Part shown: one piece after another, positions 42,808 through 50,080 of the stretch
Position numbering within the stretch: the first letter of the stretch is position 1
Layout: every line of letters starts with the position of its first letter
From: Bacteroidales bacterium
GTDB taxonomy: Bacteria > Bacteroidota > Bacteroidia > Bacteroidales > WCHB1-69
DNA: 64,000 nucleotides
Direction: 5' to 3'
Assembly (NCBI GenBank): GCA_017649855.1
Contig: JAGCGA010000026.1
Coordinates: 35,197 to 99,196 of the forward strand
Program-made: the position numbers and the translations under genes
Notes under the pieces: model-generated
The model's input: the letters and a program-made list of their open reading frames with translations, nothing else
Told to the model about the DNA's origin: nothing
Database searches by the model: none

Positions 42808-43035
42808 ATGAGTATAATTTTTCAATTAGTGTTTGGTCTGTTTGCTTTGGGTTATGGTATTTACACCATATATCTCAGACGGAATTCTCCCGAAAAATTC
42901 GGAAAACTATCGAAAATGAAAACAGCATACGGCGAAAAAGTGGGAAATATCATTCATTTTATTTTTTATACGATTATTCCGATTGTCGTTGGTGTTGTTT
43001 TTTTAGTTATTTCCATATTGAATTTATTACGATAA
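42808..43035 (+). CDS. Small two-helix membrane protein
   Basis: 75 residues, ATG at 42808. Two predicted transmembrane helices (about 2-20 and 48-73) with a basic loop RRNSPEKFGKLSKMKTAYGEK between. It is 7 bp after the PIN gene and may share its transcript. Family not recognised; a link to the toxin-antitoxin pair is only positional. Confidence 0.65.
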   Translation: MSIIFQLVFGLFALGYGIYTIYLRRNSPEKFGKLSKMKTAYGEKVGNIIHFIFYTIIPIVVGVVFLVISILNLLR

Positions 43036-43101
43036 CAACATATTATTTCACCAATTAGTGAACTCTGATCACTGTTCACTGATCACTAAAAACCTAAAAC
43101 A
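43036..43101. repeat. TGATCACT/GTTCACT repeat between the small membrane protein and the ketoreductase
   Basis: AGTGAACTCTGATCACTGTTCACTGATCACT: two direct copies of TGATCACT and an inverted pair AGTGAAC/GTTCACT. A similar AGTGAACAGTGATCAG follows pstA at 34346. No promoter consensus is evident. Confidence 0.5.
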
Positions 43102-43830
43102 ATGAAATACGCACTCATTACCGGAGGTTCCCGCGGCATCGGACGTGCCGTGGCCATGCGCCTCTCCCGCGACGGGATGCCCGTCATCGTCAATTATGTG
43201 AGCAACGATGCAGCTGCCGAGGAGACCAAGCAGATGGTCGAGGCTCAGGGCGGCACTTGCGAGCTGCTGAAGTTCGACATCGCCGACGCACAGGCGGTGA
43301 ATACAGCCTTAGAAGGGTGGGAGACTGCCCATCCCGATGACTATATCGCTGTCTTGGTCAACAATGCCGGCACGCGCCGCGACAACCTGATGATCATGAT
43401 GGAAGAAGACGACTGGCATAGCGTCATTGACACGCCGCTGAATGGCTTCTTCTACATCACCCGCCGGGTGGTAAAGACGATGTTGACCAAACGCGATGGC
43501 CGCATCATCAACATGGCATCTCTTTCGGGATTGAAGGGTGTCCCCGGCCAGACCAACTACAGTGCCGCCAAGGCGGCCATCATCGGCGCGACCAAGGCGC
43601 TGGCACAGGAAGTCGCCAAGCGCAAAGTGACAGTCAACGCCGTGGCGCCGGGCTTCATCGCCACCGACATGACCGCCGAACTGGATCAGGCTTCCCTCAG
43701 CAAGATGATCCCCGCACAGCGCTTCGGCACCCCCGACGAGGTGGCCGCCGCCGTCGCCTTCCTCGCCTCCCCGGAAGCCTCCTACATCACGGGACAGGTG
43801 TTGCAGGTGAACGGAGGACTATACAGTTAA
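43102..43830 (+). CDS. 3-oxoacyl-ACP reductase, FabG type, satellite of the polyene cluster
   Basis: A 242-residue short-chain dehydrogenase. Cofactor motif GGSRGIGRAVA (residues 8-18), NNAGTRRD, catalytic Ser-Tyr-Lys in NMASLSGLKGVPGQTNYSAAKAA, and the C-terminal GQVLQVNGGLYS. The phrase MEEDDWHSVIDTPLNGFF resembles the ketoreductases of aryl polyene loci more than housekeeping FabG, where W usually follows in NLT. It supplies the beta-keto reduction lacking in the 8.5-23 kb core. A tandem repeat starts on its stop codon. Confidence 0.85.
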   Translation: MKYALITGGSRGIGRAVAMRLSRDGMPVIVNYVSNDAAAEETKQMVEAQGGTCELLKFDIADAQAVNTALEGWETAHPDDYIAVLVNNAGTRRDNLMIMMEEDDWHSVIDTPLNGFFYITRRVVKTMLTKRDGRIINMASLSGLKGVPGQTNYSAAKAAIIGATKALAQEVAKRKVTVNAVAPGFIATDMTAELDQASLSKMIPAQRFGTPDEVAAAVAFLASPEASYITGQVLQVNGGLYS

Positions 43831-43880
43831 AAGTTGTCAGTTAAGAGTTGTCAGTTATCAGTTAGGAGTGAATAGTTAAT
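43826..43880 (+). repeat. AGTTAG-type tandem repeat after the ketoreductase
   Basis: CAGTTAAAAGTTGTCAGTTA, AGAGTTGTCAGTTATCAG and TTAGGAGTGAATAGTTAATAAC. It starts on the ketoreductase stop codon and fills the gap to the lipoprotein at 43886. Confidence 0.65.
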
Positions 43881-43885
43881 AACCT

Positions 43886-44833
43886 ATGTCGTTTAGAAAA
43901 ATTATACCTGTATTGGTGATCGTTTTTGCTTCGCTTTTCCTTACTTCCTGTGAACGTGAAGGAATCTATAAACCTGCGAAGAAGTTGTCAAAAATATATT
44001 ATCTATATCCTTCTAATGAACTTGGGCTTCAAGTCACTTTCAATTGGGATGGGGATAAACTCCAATCTATTGATAATAACGCTGCAAATAAAAAATATCT
44101 CATCTATTATGATGGAAATCAAATTGATTCTATAGCTATCACAAAAAGCGTTTTCTTGTCGGAATACTATAAGTTCCGATATGACGAGCATCATCGCAAG
44201 TTGATAGCGATTGATCGATATGTTGTTGATATTGATGCTGAGTGGAAAACACGATCACATTGTGAATTTCATCGTTCGCCAAAGGGCTTGATTACAGAGA
44301 CAATTCTGGAGATATACAGATGTTACAAATTGAATGATTTACAAGATGATTTTTTCATATTACAGCTCTTTGTCCCAGAAATTCCTAATTCTATATTTGA
44401 GAGCATCTCTAATGAGGCGGTGAACGATAAAGGTGAATTGCTTTGGGATAGATATGTTACGACTTACACTTATGACCATGATAATGTCATTGCTTCTGAA
44501 ACAGTGATGGGAGATGACTACTTTAAAACGTATGAGCAGTATAGTTATACAAATATCCAGAATCCTTATTACCATCTAGATTATTATGATTTTTTTGCAG
44601 ACAAGTTGAAAACAAATAAATATATGTTAAAGCAAACGTTAATAACCTCGATTGAATACCCTACACATGTTGAGGACGGCTACATTTTGCATGAATCTAT
44701 TTTGTATGATTATGATGAAGAAGATGGATTCCCTACCAGGATTACCAAAGGGGGAACATATTGGTATGAAAATGTGTTTTTGACGGATACCATGGATGTT
44801 ACTCCAACATCATATTATTATGAATATGAATAG
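43886..44833 (+). CDS. Lipoprotein of unknown function, YD-like strand repeats
   Basis: 315 residues with a lipoprotein signal (FASLFLTSCEREG, lipidated Cys at about residue 22). The mature chain is rich in Tyr and Asp with strand-like units (YLIYYDGNQIDSIAI, YYKFRYDEHHRKLIAIDRY, TYTYDHDNVIASETV), as in DUF4595-type Bacteroidetes lipoproteins. It is A+T-rich relative to its neighbours. Outer-membrane or periplasmic location is inferred. Confidence 0.75.
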   Translation: MSFRKIIPVLVIVFASLFLTSCEREGIYKPAKKLSKIYYLYPSNELGLQVTFNWDGDKLQSIDNNAANKKYLIYYDGNQIDSIAITKSVFLSEYYKFRYDEHHRKLIAIDRYVVDIDAEWKTRSHCEFHRSPKGLITETILEIYRCYKLNDLQDDFFILQLFVPEIPNSIFESISNEAVNDKGELLWDRYVTTYTYDHDNVIASETVMGDDYFKTYEQYSYTNIQNPYYHLDYYDFFADKLKTNKYMLKQTLITSIEYPTHVEDGYILHESILYDYDEEDGFPTRITKGGTYWYENVFLTDTMDVTPTSYYYEYE

Positions 44834-44922
44834 GGTTGAGGCACTGGGCGCCTGTGGGCTTCCAGAAAGAATGATAAATGACTTTTCTTGAAAATGATTT
44901 TGTGAGGTTGGACGAGGAAAAA

Positions 44923-44950
44923 ACGGCGGAACGATTTGACCGTCCGCCGT
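44923..44950 (-). terminator. Terminator of the small lipoprotein gene
   Basis: On the minus strand ACGGCGGA ... TCCGCCGT (arms 44923-44930 and 44943-44950, 12-nt loop) is followed by a run of T (44917-44922 as A on the plus strand). It lies 23 bp after the stop of the 44974-45189 gene. Confidence 0.8.
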
Positions 44951-44973
44951 CTGACATGTGGAGTGCACCGGTT

Positions 44974-45189
44974 TTATTTGCACTTGTAAACGGACATTCC
45001 CATGCCTTCTTCTTCGTTGAGTTTCTGCTCCATGGCTTTGCAGTCTTCTTTGCTCATGCTCTCGTCCTCAAAGACAGGGAATGAGTTGGTGACATCAGTC
45101 TTCACATAGCAATGACAACCCTTGCTGCATGATGTGGAGATGGCAGCCAACAGGAGTACTGCAGAAACTAACAACAATGCTTTTTTCAT
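44974..45189 (-). CDS. Small cysteine-containing lipoprotein
   Basis: 71 residues from the ATG at 45189; the longer reading from 45321 has no signal peptide and is rejected. Lipoprotein signal LLLAAISTSCSKG with lipidated Cys near residue 21, followed by GCHCYVKTDV. The body is acidic (FEDESMSKEDCKAMEQKLNEEEG) and ends YKCK. Four further Cys could form disulfides. A strong terminator follows. Family unknown. Confidence 0.72.
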   Translation of the reverse strand: MKKALLLVSAVLLLAAISTSCSKGCHCYVKTDVTNSFPVFEDESMSKEDCKAMEQKLNEEEGMGMSVYKCK

Positions 45190-45292
45190 AATGATTCTTT
45201 TAGACTTCTGGGTGATATAATCGACAATGACTGTGATGATCTCTGCGGAAGTCAAAAACACTGAGACATCAGTGGTCATCGCTTCTGACGTT

Positions 45293-46003
45293 TCAGAATG
45301 AAAGGGTAATGGCAGCTCCACAGGGTGCGGCTCTGAAACCCAGTTGTAGGTTGGCTGTCGTGCCGTTGAAGTTCTGTGTGATATTGTTGATACGCACTTT
45401 GCTTCTGATGGTCAGTATGGCCGCGGGCACGATGAAAGCGGTGGTGGCGAGCGCGCTGCCCGCGAAAATGAAAAATCCTCCCATGGCACTGCGCCAGAGG
45501 TCCGGGCCCAAGCGGTCGCTTTCGAGAAGTTGATCACTTAATTTTGCCGTTTGGAAGAAGACGGCGCAGAATTGATAAAGACCGATTCCAGCGAATGCGG
45601 CCGCACACCCGCCGGCTACAAAGAGCGGAATGCTGATGGCTGTATTCCGCTTGGCCTTACGATATTCAGCGTAATCGCTGGCAGAGAGAAGTCCTTTGAG
45701 CTCCGTGTCGTTAAGACGGAACAACTCACCGCCCACCCCGTTGATGTACATGGCACCTCGCTGGTGATACAGCTTTCCGACACCCCGGTCTCTTTGGAGC
45801 GCTTGCAGGAGCTCCTCTTTGCTCTTTGGTATGGAACTGGAGGTGGAATCATAAACATATAGCGTATCATAGACAACCTCTTCTTCGTAGATGTAGAGGG
45901 TGTCTGGACTGGTTTTGGGGTCGTCCACTTGGGCAGATGCGGTGACAGTGACGGCTAAAAGTGCTCCTGTCACGATGATACTGAAAAACATCTTTTTGAG
46001 CAT
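45293..46003 (-). CDS. Exported membrane protein of unknown function, co-transcribed with an ECF sigma factor
   Basis: 236 residues from the ATG at 46003. Signal peptide MLKKMFFSIIVTGALLAVTVTASAQ, then a Tyr/Asp-rich stretch (LYIYEEEVVYDTLYVYDST), a helical part, and two transmembrane helices (about 120-145 and 168-195). It lies 10 bp after the sigma factor gene, so they probably share a transcript, and it may belong to the same signalling unit. Family not recognised. Confidence 0.72.
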   Translation of the reverse strand: MLKKMFFSIIVTGALLAVTVTASAQVDDPKTSPDTLYIYEEEVVYDTLYVYDSTSSSIPKSKEELLQALQRDRGVGKLYHQRGAMYINGVGGELFRLNDTELKGLLSASDYAEYRKAKRNTAISIPLFVAGGCAAAFAGIGLYQFCAVFFQTAKLSDQLLESDRLGPDLWRSAMGGFFIFAGSALATTAFIVPAAILTIRSKVRINNITQNFNGTTANLQLGFRAAPCGAAITLSF

Positions 46004-46013
46004 GGTATGGGAT

Positions 46014-47060
46014 TTATGGTTGGGTTGAATCTTGAATGACAACGGTACGTCTGTTTTTTCTGACCACCTTTTTGACCACGACAGGCTTGGGAGTGTCGGT
46101 GACGGTGTCAGACGGCGGCGCGGCATCTTCCTTTGCTACAGGTCGTGACGTGCGGGGTGCTTTGACGGTGGTGCTCGCCGGATTACTGGCAGCCTCAAGA
46201 CTTTCATGGGCTGGGAGCTCGTGGGAGTCTGTGTCGAGACTGTCTGTTGCCAAGGAGATGGGTGGAACGACGTCTGGCGTTACGGTGCGGGAATGGTTGG
46301 CCCAAAAGAAGCCTCCCGCTGAGGCTGTGAGCACGCCTGTGGCGATGATGGGAAGCGTATGCGCATTCATCCATAGGCGGAGTGATAGCGGAGAAGACAG
46401 GGACCCTTCTCCGATGGCGATGGGATCCTGCGGTGAGATGGAAAAACCAGCCATCTTCTGACGGCAATAGCGGTCGAACGCCTTGTCTGGGTTGCTGAAT
46501 AGTGGAATCATGAACATAAGCAGGGGTTTTCTTTGTTTTGATTTTTCAAATAGGATCTTCTGAAGATGTCTGCGAGCCCGTAGCAGATGCGACTTGGAGG
46601 TGTTGACAGATATCCCCATAAGATTCGCAATCTGTTGGTGGGTGTATCGTTCGAAGATGTAAAGGTTCAGGACAGTGCGATGATGCTCGGGCAGCTGGGC
46701 GATGGCCTCCATGATCTCTTCTTGGGTGAACTCTGCCTGTCTGATGGCAGCCATCATCCCTTCAGCGGAAGCGCTATCGTCCTCCTCTTCTATGTCAGCG
46801 ACCTCAAAAGACAGCGGTACGGCTTTCCGTTCCTGACGCAGGTAGGCGAGCGCCTTGTTGACGGTAATGCGCATCAGCCAAGCCTCGAAAGAACCGAGGC
46901 CCTTGAAGGTGTCCGCCTTCTCGATGGCAGTCAGAAACGCATCATGTGCGATATCCTCAGCCGTCTCGCGCACAGGCACGTAGCGGTAGCATACACCGAT
47001 CATCTTCGCTATGTTCTGGTTGTACTTCTTCGTCCAGAACGACTTCATTCTTTTCTTCAT
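46014..47060 (-). CDS. ECF sigma factor with C-terminal membrane anchor and extracytoplasmic tail
   Basis: 348 residues, twice the usual ECF length. Sigma region 2 is at about residues 14-80 (ETAEDIAHDAFLTAIEKADTFKG, FEAWLMRITVNKALAYLR), sigma region 4 at about 112-170 (LPEHHRTVLNLYIFERYTHQQIANLMGISVNTSKSHLLRAR). A single transmembrane helix follows (about 236-254, LPIIATGVLTASAGGFFWA) and then a Pro/Thr/Asp-rich tail. The anchor may hold the sigma factor inactive, doing the job of an anti-sigma factor. A -7 box lies at 47087-47094. Confidence 0.87.
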   Translation of the reverse strand: MKKRMKSFWTKKYNQNIAKMIGVCYRYVPVRETAEDIAHDAFLTAIEKADTFKGLGSFEAWLMRITVNKALAYLRQERKAVPLSFEVADIEEEDDSASAEGMMAAIRQAEFTQEEIMEAIAQLPEHHRTVLNLYIFERYTHQQIANLMGISVNTSKSHLLRARRHLQKILFEKSKQRKPLLMFMIPLFSNPDKAFDRYCRQKMAGFSISPQDPIAIGEGSLSSPLSLRLWMNAHTLPIIATGVLTASAGGFFWANHSRTVTPDVVPPISLATDSLDTDSHELPAHESLEAASNPASTTVKAPRTSRPVAKEDAAPPSDTVTDTPKPVVVKKVVRKNRRTVVIQDSTQP

Positions 47061-47086
47061 CCTTGCAGTTCAAGTGTTTTCCGCGG

Positions 47087-47094
47087 CAAAACTA
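47087..47094 (-). promoter_or_regulatory. -7 promoter element of the ECF sigma gene
   Basis: TAGTTTTG followed by CCGC on the minus strand, 26 bp before the ATG at 47060. Confidence 0.5.
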
Positions 47095-47245
47095 CATAAA
47101 ATGCCAGAATCTAAATGCGTATTTTAATTTTCCTTTCTTTTGATTGTTGTTGTTAATCCGAATAGTTTATGCGAAACATGGTTTGTTTCACCTATAATGA
47201 TAAGAATAAGTGGAAGGGTTGCACCCGGTAGAAATTTTTTTTTCT

Positions 47246-47270
47246 AAAAAATCGTATTTTTGCAGCCCTA
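47246..47270 (+). promoter_or_regulatory. Promoter block of the satellite ketosynthase, matching the ammonia-lyase promoter
   Basis: AAAAAATCGTATTTTTGCAG then CCCTA, with the -7 element TATTTTTG at 47255-47262. It is identical to 40076-40100 except for two bases. The ATG is at 47283. Confidence 0.6.
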
Positions 47271-47282
47271 TTAGAATCGTAT

Positions 47283-48503
47283 ATGGACAAGCGAGTAGTA
47301 ATCACTGGAATGGGAATATGGTCGTGCATTGGCACGACGCAGGACGAGGTGGCTGAATCGTTGCGCGCGGGCCGTGTCGGCATTGGCAACGACCCTGACC
47401 GTTTGGCCTACGGATACCAGTCGGATCTGACGGGCATGGTACCCGAACCGGAGCTGAAATCTTTATTGCACAGACGGTTGCGTGCGGGCCTGTCGCAGGA
47501 GGCAGCCTATGCCTTCATGGCCTCCCGTGAGGCTTTTGGGCAGGCTGGCATAGACGAGGACTACCTTCTCAACCACGAGGTGGGCGTTATCTTTGGCAAT
47601 GACTCTTCGTCGAAGCCGGTCATCGAGACCGACCGGATGCTGGTGCAGCGGCCTGACACGGAGCTGTTGGGCTCCGGTCTTATCTTCCAGTCGATGAACT
47701 CCACGGTGAACATGAACCTGAGCAGCATCTTCCACCTGCGCGGTGTCAACTTTACCGTCAGTGCGGCGTGTGCCAGCGGCAGCCATTCGGTGGGCCTCGG
47801 CTACCTGCTCATCAAGCAGGGATTGCAGGACACGGTGCTGTGCGGTGGCGCCCAGGAGGTGAACCAGTTCGCGATGGCCTCCTTCGATGCGCTGGGCGCT
47901 TTCTCCAAAAGGGTAGGCGATCCCCAAAGGGCGGCGCGGCCCTTCGACCGCGACCGTGACGGCCTGGTGCCCAGCGGCGGTGCGGCAGCATTGGTGCTGG
48001 AAGACTACGACCATGCGGTGCAGCGTGGCGCGACCATCCTCGCAGAGGTCGCCGGCTACGGCTTCTCCTCCAATGGCGGCGGCATCTCCCAACCCTCCGA
48101 CGACGGCAGCGTGGTGGCTATGACCCGCGCCATGGAGATGGCAGGCGTCACCCCGGCGGACATCGACTATGTGAATGCCCATGCCACAGGTACGCCCCAA
48201 GGCGACACCTTCGAGGCACTGGCCATCGACCGCCTTTTCCATGGACAACGAGCCCTCATCAGCTCTACCAAGGGCATGACCGGCCACGAATGCTGGATGG
48301 CCGGCGCGAGCGAGCTGGTCTATTGCACCCTGATGATGCAGCACGGCTTCGTGGCCCCCAATGTCAACTTCGAACATCCCGACGAGGCTTCCGCCCCGCT
48401 GAACATTGTCACGAAGACTATCGAGATGCCCCTGAATACAGTGCTGAGCAACAGCTTCGGGTTCGGAGGGACGAACTCGGCGGTGGTGCTGAAGAAGTGT
48501 TAG
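47283..48503 (+). CDS. Beta-ketoacyl-ACP synthase, satellite of the polyene cluster
   Basis: 406 residues, FabF-type. VVITGMGIWSCIGTT start, Cys163 in VSAACASGSHS, His300 in VNAHATGTPQGD, Lys330 and His335 in SSTKGMTGHE: fully catalytic. The W in GIWSCIG and the MNSTVNMNLSSIFHLRG phrase fit aryl polyene KSs better than FabF of fatty-acid synthesis, but a housekeeping FabB/FabF role cannot be excluded. It has its own promoter and terminator and is monocistronic. Confidence 0.85.
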   Translation: MDKRVVITGMGIWSCIGTTQDEVAESLRAGRVGIGNDPDRLAYGYQSDLTGMVPEPELKSLLHRRLRAGLSQEAAYAFMASREAFGQAGIDEDYLLNHEVGVIFGNDSSSKPVIETDRMLVQRPDTELLGSGLIFQSMNSTVNMNLSSIFHLRGVNFTVSAACASGSHSVGLGYLLIKQGLQDTVLCGGAQEVNQFAMASFDALGAFSKRVGDPQRAARPFDRDRDGLVPSGGAAALVLEDYDHAVQRGATILAEVAGYGFSSNGGGISQPSDDGSVVAMTRAMEMAGVTPADIDYVNAHATGTPQGDTFEALAIDRLFHGQRALISSTKGMTGHECWMAGASELVYCTLMMQHGFVAPNVNFEHPDEASAPLNIVTKTIEMPLNTVLSNSFGFGGTNSAVVLKKC

Positions 48504-48514
48504 GCGTGATGCTT

Positions 48515-48538
48515 CGGAGGAAGCTTTCTCCGTTTTTT
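48515..48538 (+). terminator. Terminator of the satellite ketosynthase
   Basis: CGGAGGAAGCTTTCTCCG is an 18-bp near-palindrome (one G-U pair) followed by six T (48533-48538), 11 bp after the KS stop codon. It overlaps the end of the convergent aroE gene. Confidence 0.8.
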
Positions 48539-49295
48539 ATTCTACATTAGTCATCTTACCCTTAAACCATTGCCACGCCAACACTGCCTGGGCGTGCAGC
48601 ATGGCCATCCCATTCTGGATGCGGCATCCGTGCTCTATTCCTTGCTGGAGGAAGGGTGTTACGGCAGGATTGTACACTAAGTCGTAGAGGTGATGATGGC
48701 TTGTGAGTGCCTGATAGGGCAGGGGAGGCAGCTCGTTCTCGTGGAGTCCGGCTGTGCCTAAGGGTGTGCAGTTGACAATGAGATGGTGGGCGCGCATCAG
48801 CTCGTCGCTGACATCTTCATACCGTAAGGCGCCCTCTTTCCCGCTTCGCGAAACGAACTGACAGGCAACCTCTCGCTTCCGCAGGGCGTATGCGACAGCC
48901 CTTGCGGCGCCACCCGTGCCCAAGATGAGCGCTCTATCCGGTAACATCTCTCCCGTAAGACTCTCTGAAAAGCCCACCCAGTCGCTATTGTATCCGGTGA
49001 GCAGGATTTTGCCTGTACTGCGCTCGACTGTCACCACGTTGACGGCCCCGATCTCTTCAGCAGCTTGGTCCAAATGGTCCAAGTAAGGAATAATTAGCTC
49101 TTTGTATGGGAAAGTAACGTTGAAGCCCTGTAGCTCGGGATGTGTCTCCAGCAAACGGGGCAACTCTTCCATGGCGGCTAATTCAAATAGTGCGTAATGG
49201 CAATCGGTGCGCTCCTCCCGATCGAATATCTGCTGATAGATGGCCGGGGAGGCACTGTGCTTCAGGGATTTTCCGATGAGTCCGTAAAGCTTCAT
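48537..49295 (-). CDS. aroE: Shikimate dehydrogenase
   Basis: 252 residues from the ATG at 49295 (MKLYGLIGKSLKHSASP); the 64 extra codons upstream are the end of the DedA gene read in another frame. Substrate-binding Ser-x-Ser is in GKSLKHSASP, catalytic Lys in NVTFPYKELIIPYLD, Asn in GAVNVV, Asp in NSDWVGF, and the NADP motif is LILGTGGAARAVAYAL. It reduces 3-dehydroshikimate in aromatic amino acid synthesis and so feeds tyrosine. The start overlaps the DedA stop by 4 bp. Confidence 0.93.
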   Translation of the reverse strand: MKLYGLIGKSLKHSASPAIYQQIFDREERTDCHYALFELAAMEELPRLLETHPELQGFNVTFPYKELIIPYLDHLDQAAEEIGAVNVVTVERSTGKILLTGYNSDWVGFSESLTGEMLPDRALILGTGGAARAVAYALRKREVACQFVSRSGKEGALRYEDVSDELMRAHHLIVNCTPLGTAGLHENELPPLPYQALTSHHHLYDLVYNPAVTPFLQQGIEHGCRIQNGMAMLHAQAVLAWQWFKGKMTNVE

Positions 49296-50074
49296 TCGGT
49301 GACGTTTTCGCTGTTCTCGGAGGATGCTTTCTTGGCTCGGGAACTCCGTACCCCTTTGAAAATCAGATACCCGACGAAGGCAAAACAGAGTATCCAAAGA
49401 CCAATCTTCAATTCGTCGTTGTACTGCTCGATCAAGTCTTGCTGGCCGTGGGCAAAGTAGCCCAAGAAGGCCAAAACGGTATTCCAAAGCGCGGCACCGA
49501 TGGAGGTGAAGAGGACGAAGATGCCGAAGTTCATCTTTGCCAAGCCTGCCGGTATGGAGATGAGCTGGCGGATGGCCGGTATCAAGCGGCCAATCAGCGT
49601 GGAACTCTTGCCATTCTCGATGAAATAGTCCTCCGCCTTCTTGATCTTGCTGCTGTTGAGTAATAGCAGGTGCCCGACTTTGCTGTCAGCGAACCAATAG
49701 ATGATGGGTCGGCCGAGCAACATGGATAGGAAATAGTTGATGATGGCACCCAAAAGGGCTCCTATGGTGGCAAAGAGTATGACTAACAATACATTAACCA
49801 CCTTGGATGGGGTGGTGAAGAGCGCTTCGTTATCTTCATTGCATGCCTGATAGGCGGCTGGCGGCACAATGACCTCGGACGGGAACGGGATGAAGGAACT
49901 CTCTATCGTCATCAACAAGGTGACGGTCCCGTAGTTCAGGTGACTGTTGTACCAACTGATGACCCGGTCGGTGACCGATGGCTTCTCCTGAGGAACGGTT
50001 ACGGTGTCAACTTGCGAGAAAGCGGTGCCCAAAATGCATAAGATGCCAATGATGAGGGTGATTTTCTTTGTCAT
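49292..50074 (-). CDS. DedA-family membrane protein (VTT domain)
   Basis: 260 residues. Signal-like N-terminus (MTKKITLIIGILCILGTAFSQ), then VTT/SNARE-associated motif: ESSFIPFPSEVIVPPAA and the conserved G-R-x-x-P in TLIGRLIPAIRQLISIPAGLAKMNFGIF. Five or so transmembrane helices follow. DedA proteins move lipid carriers such as undecaprenyl phosphate across membranes; the substrate here is unknown. It sits 6 bp after the TPR gene in the TPR-DedA-aroE run. Confidence 0.87.
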   Translation of the reverse strand: MTKKITLIIGILCILGTAFSQVDTVTVPQEKPSVTDRVISWYNSHLNYGTVTLLMTIESSFIPFPSEVIVPPAAYQACNEDNEALFTTPSKVVNVLLVILFATIGALLGAIINYFLSMLLGRPIIYWFADSKVGHLLLLNSSKIKKAEDYFIENGKSSTLIGRLIPAIRQLISIPAGLAKMNFGIFVLFTSIGAALWNTVLAFLGYFAHGQQDLIEQYNDELKIGLWILCFAFVGYLIFKGVRSSRAKKASSENSENVTE

Positions 50075-50080
50075 GAGCCG

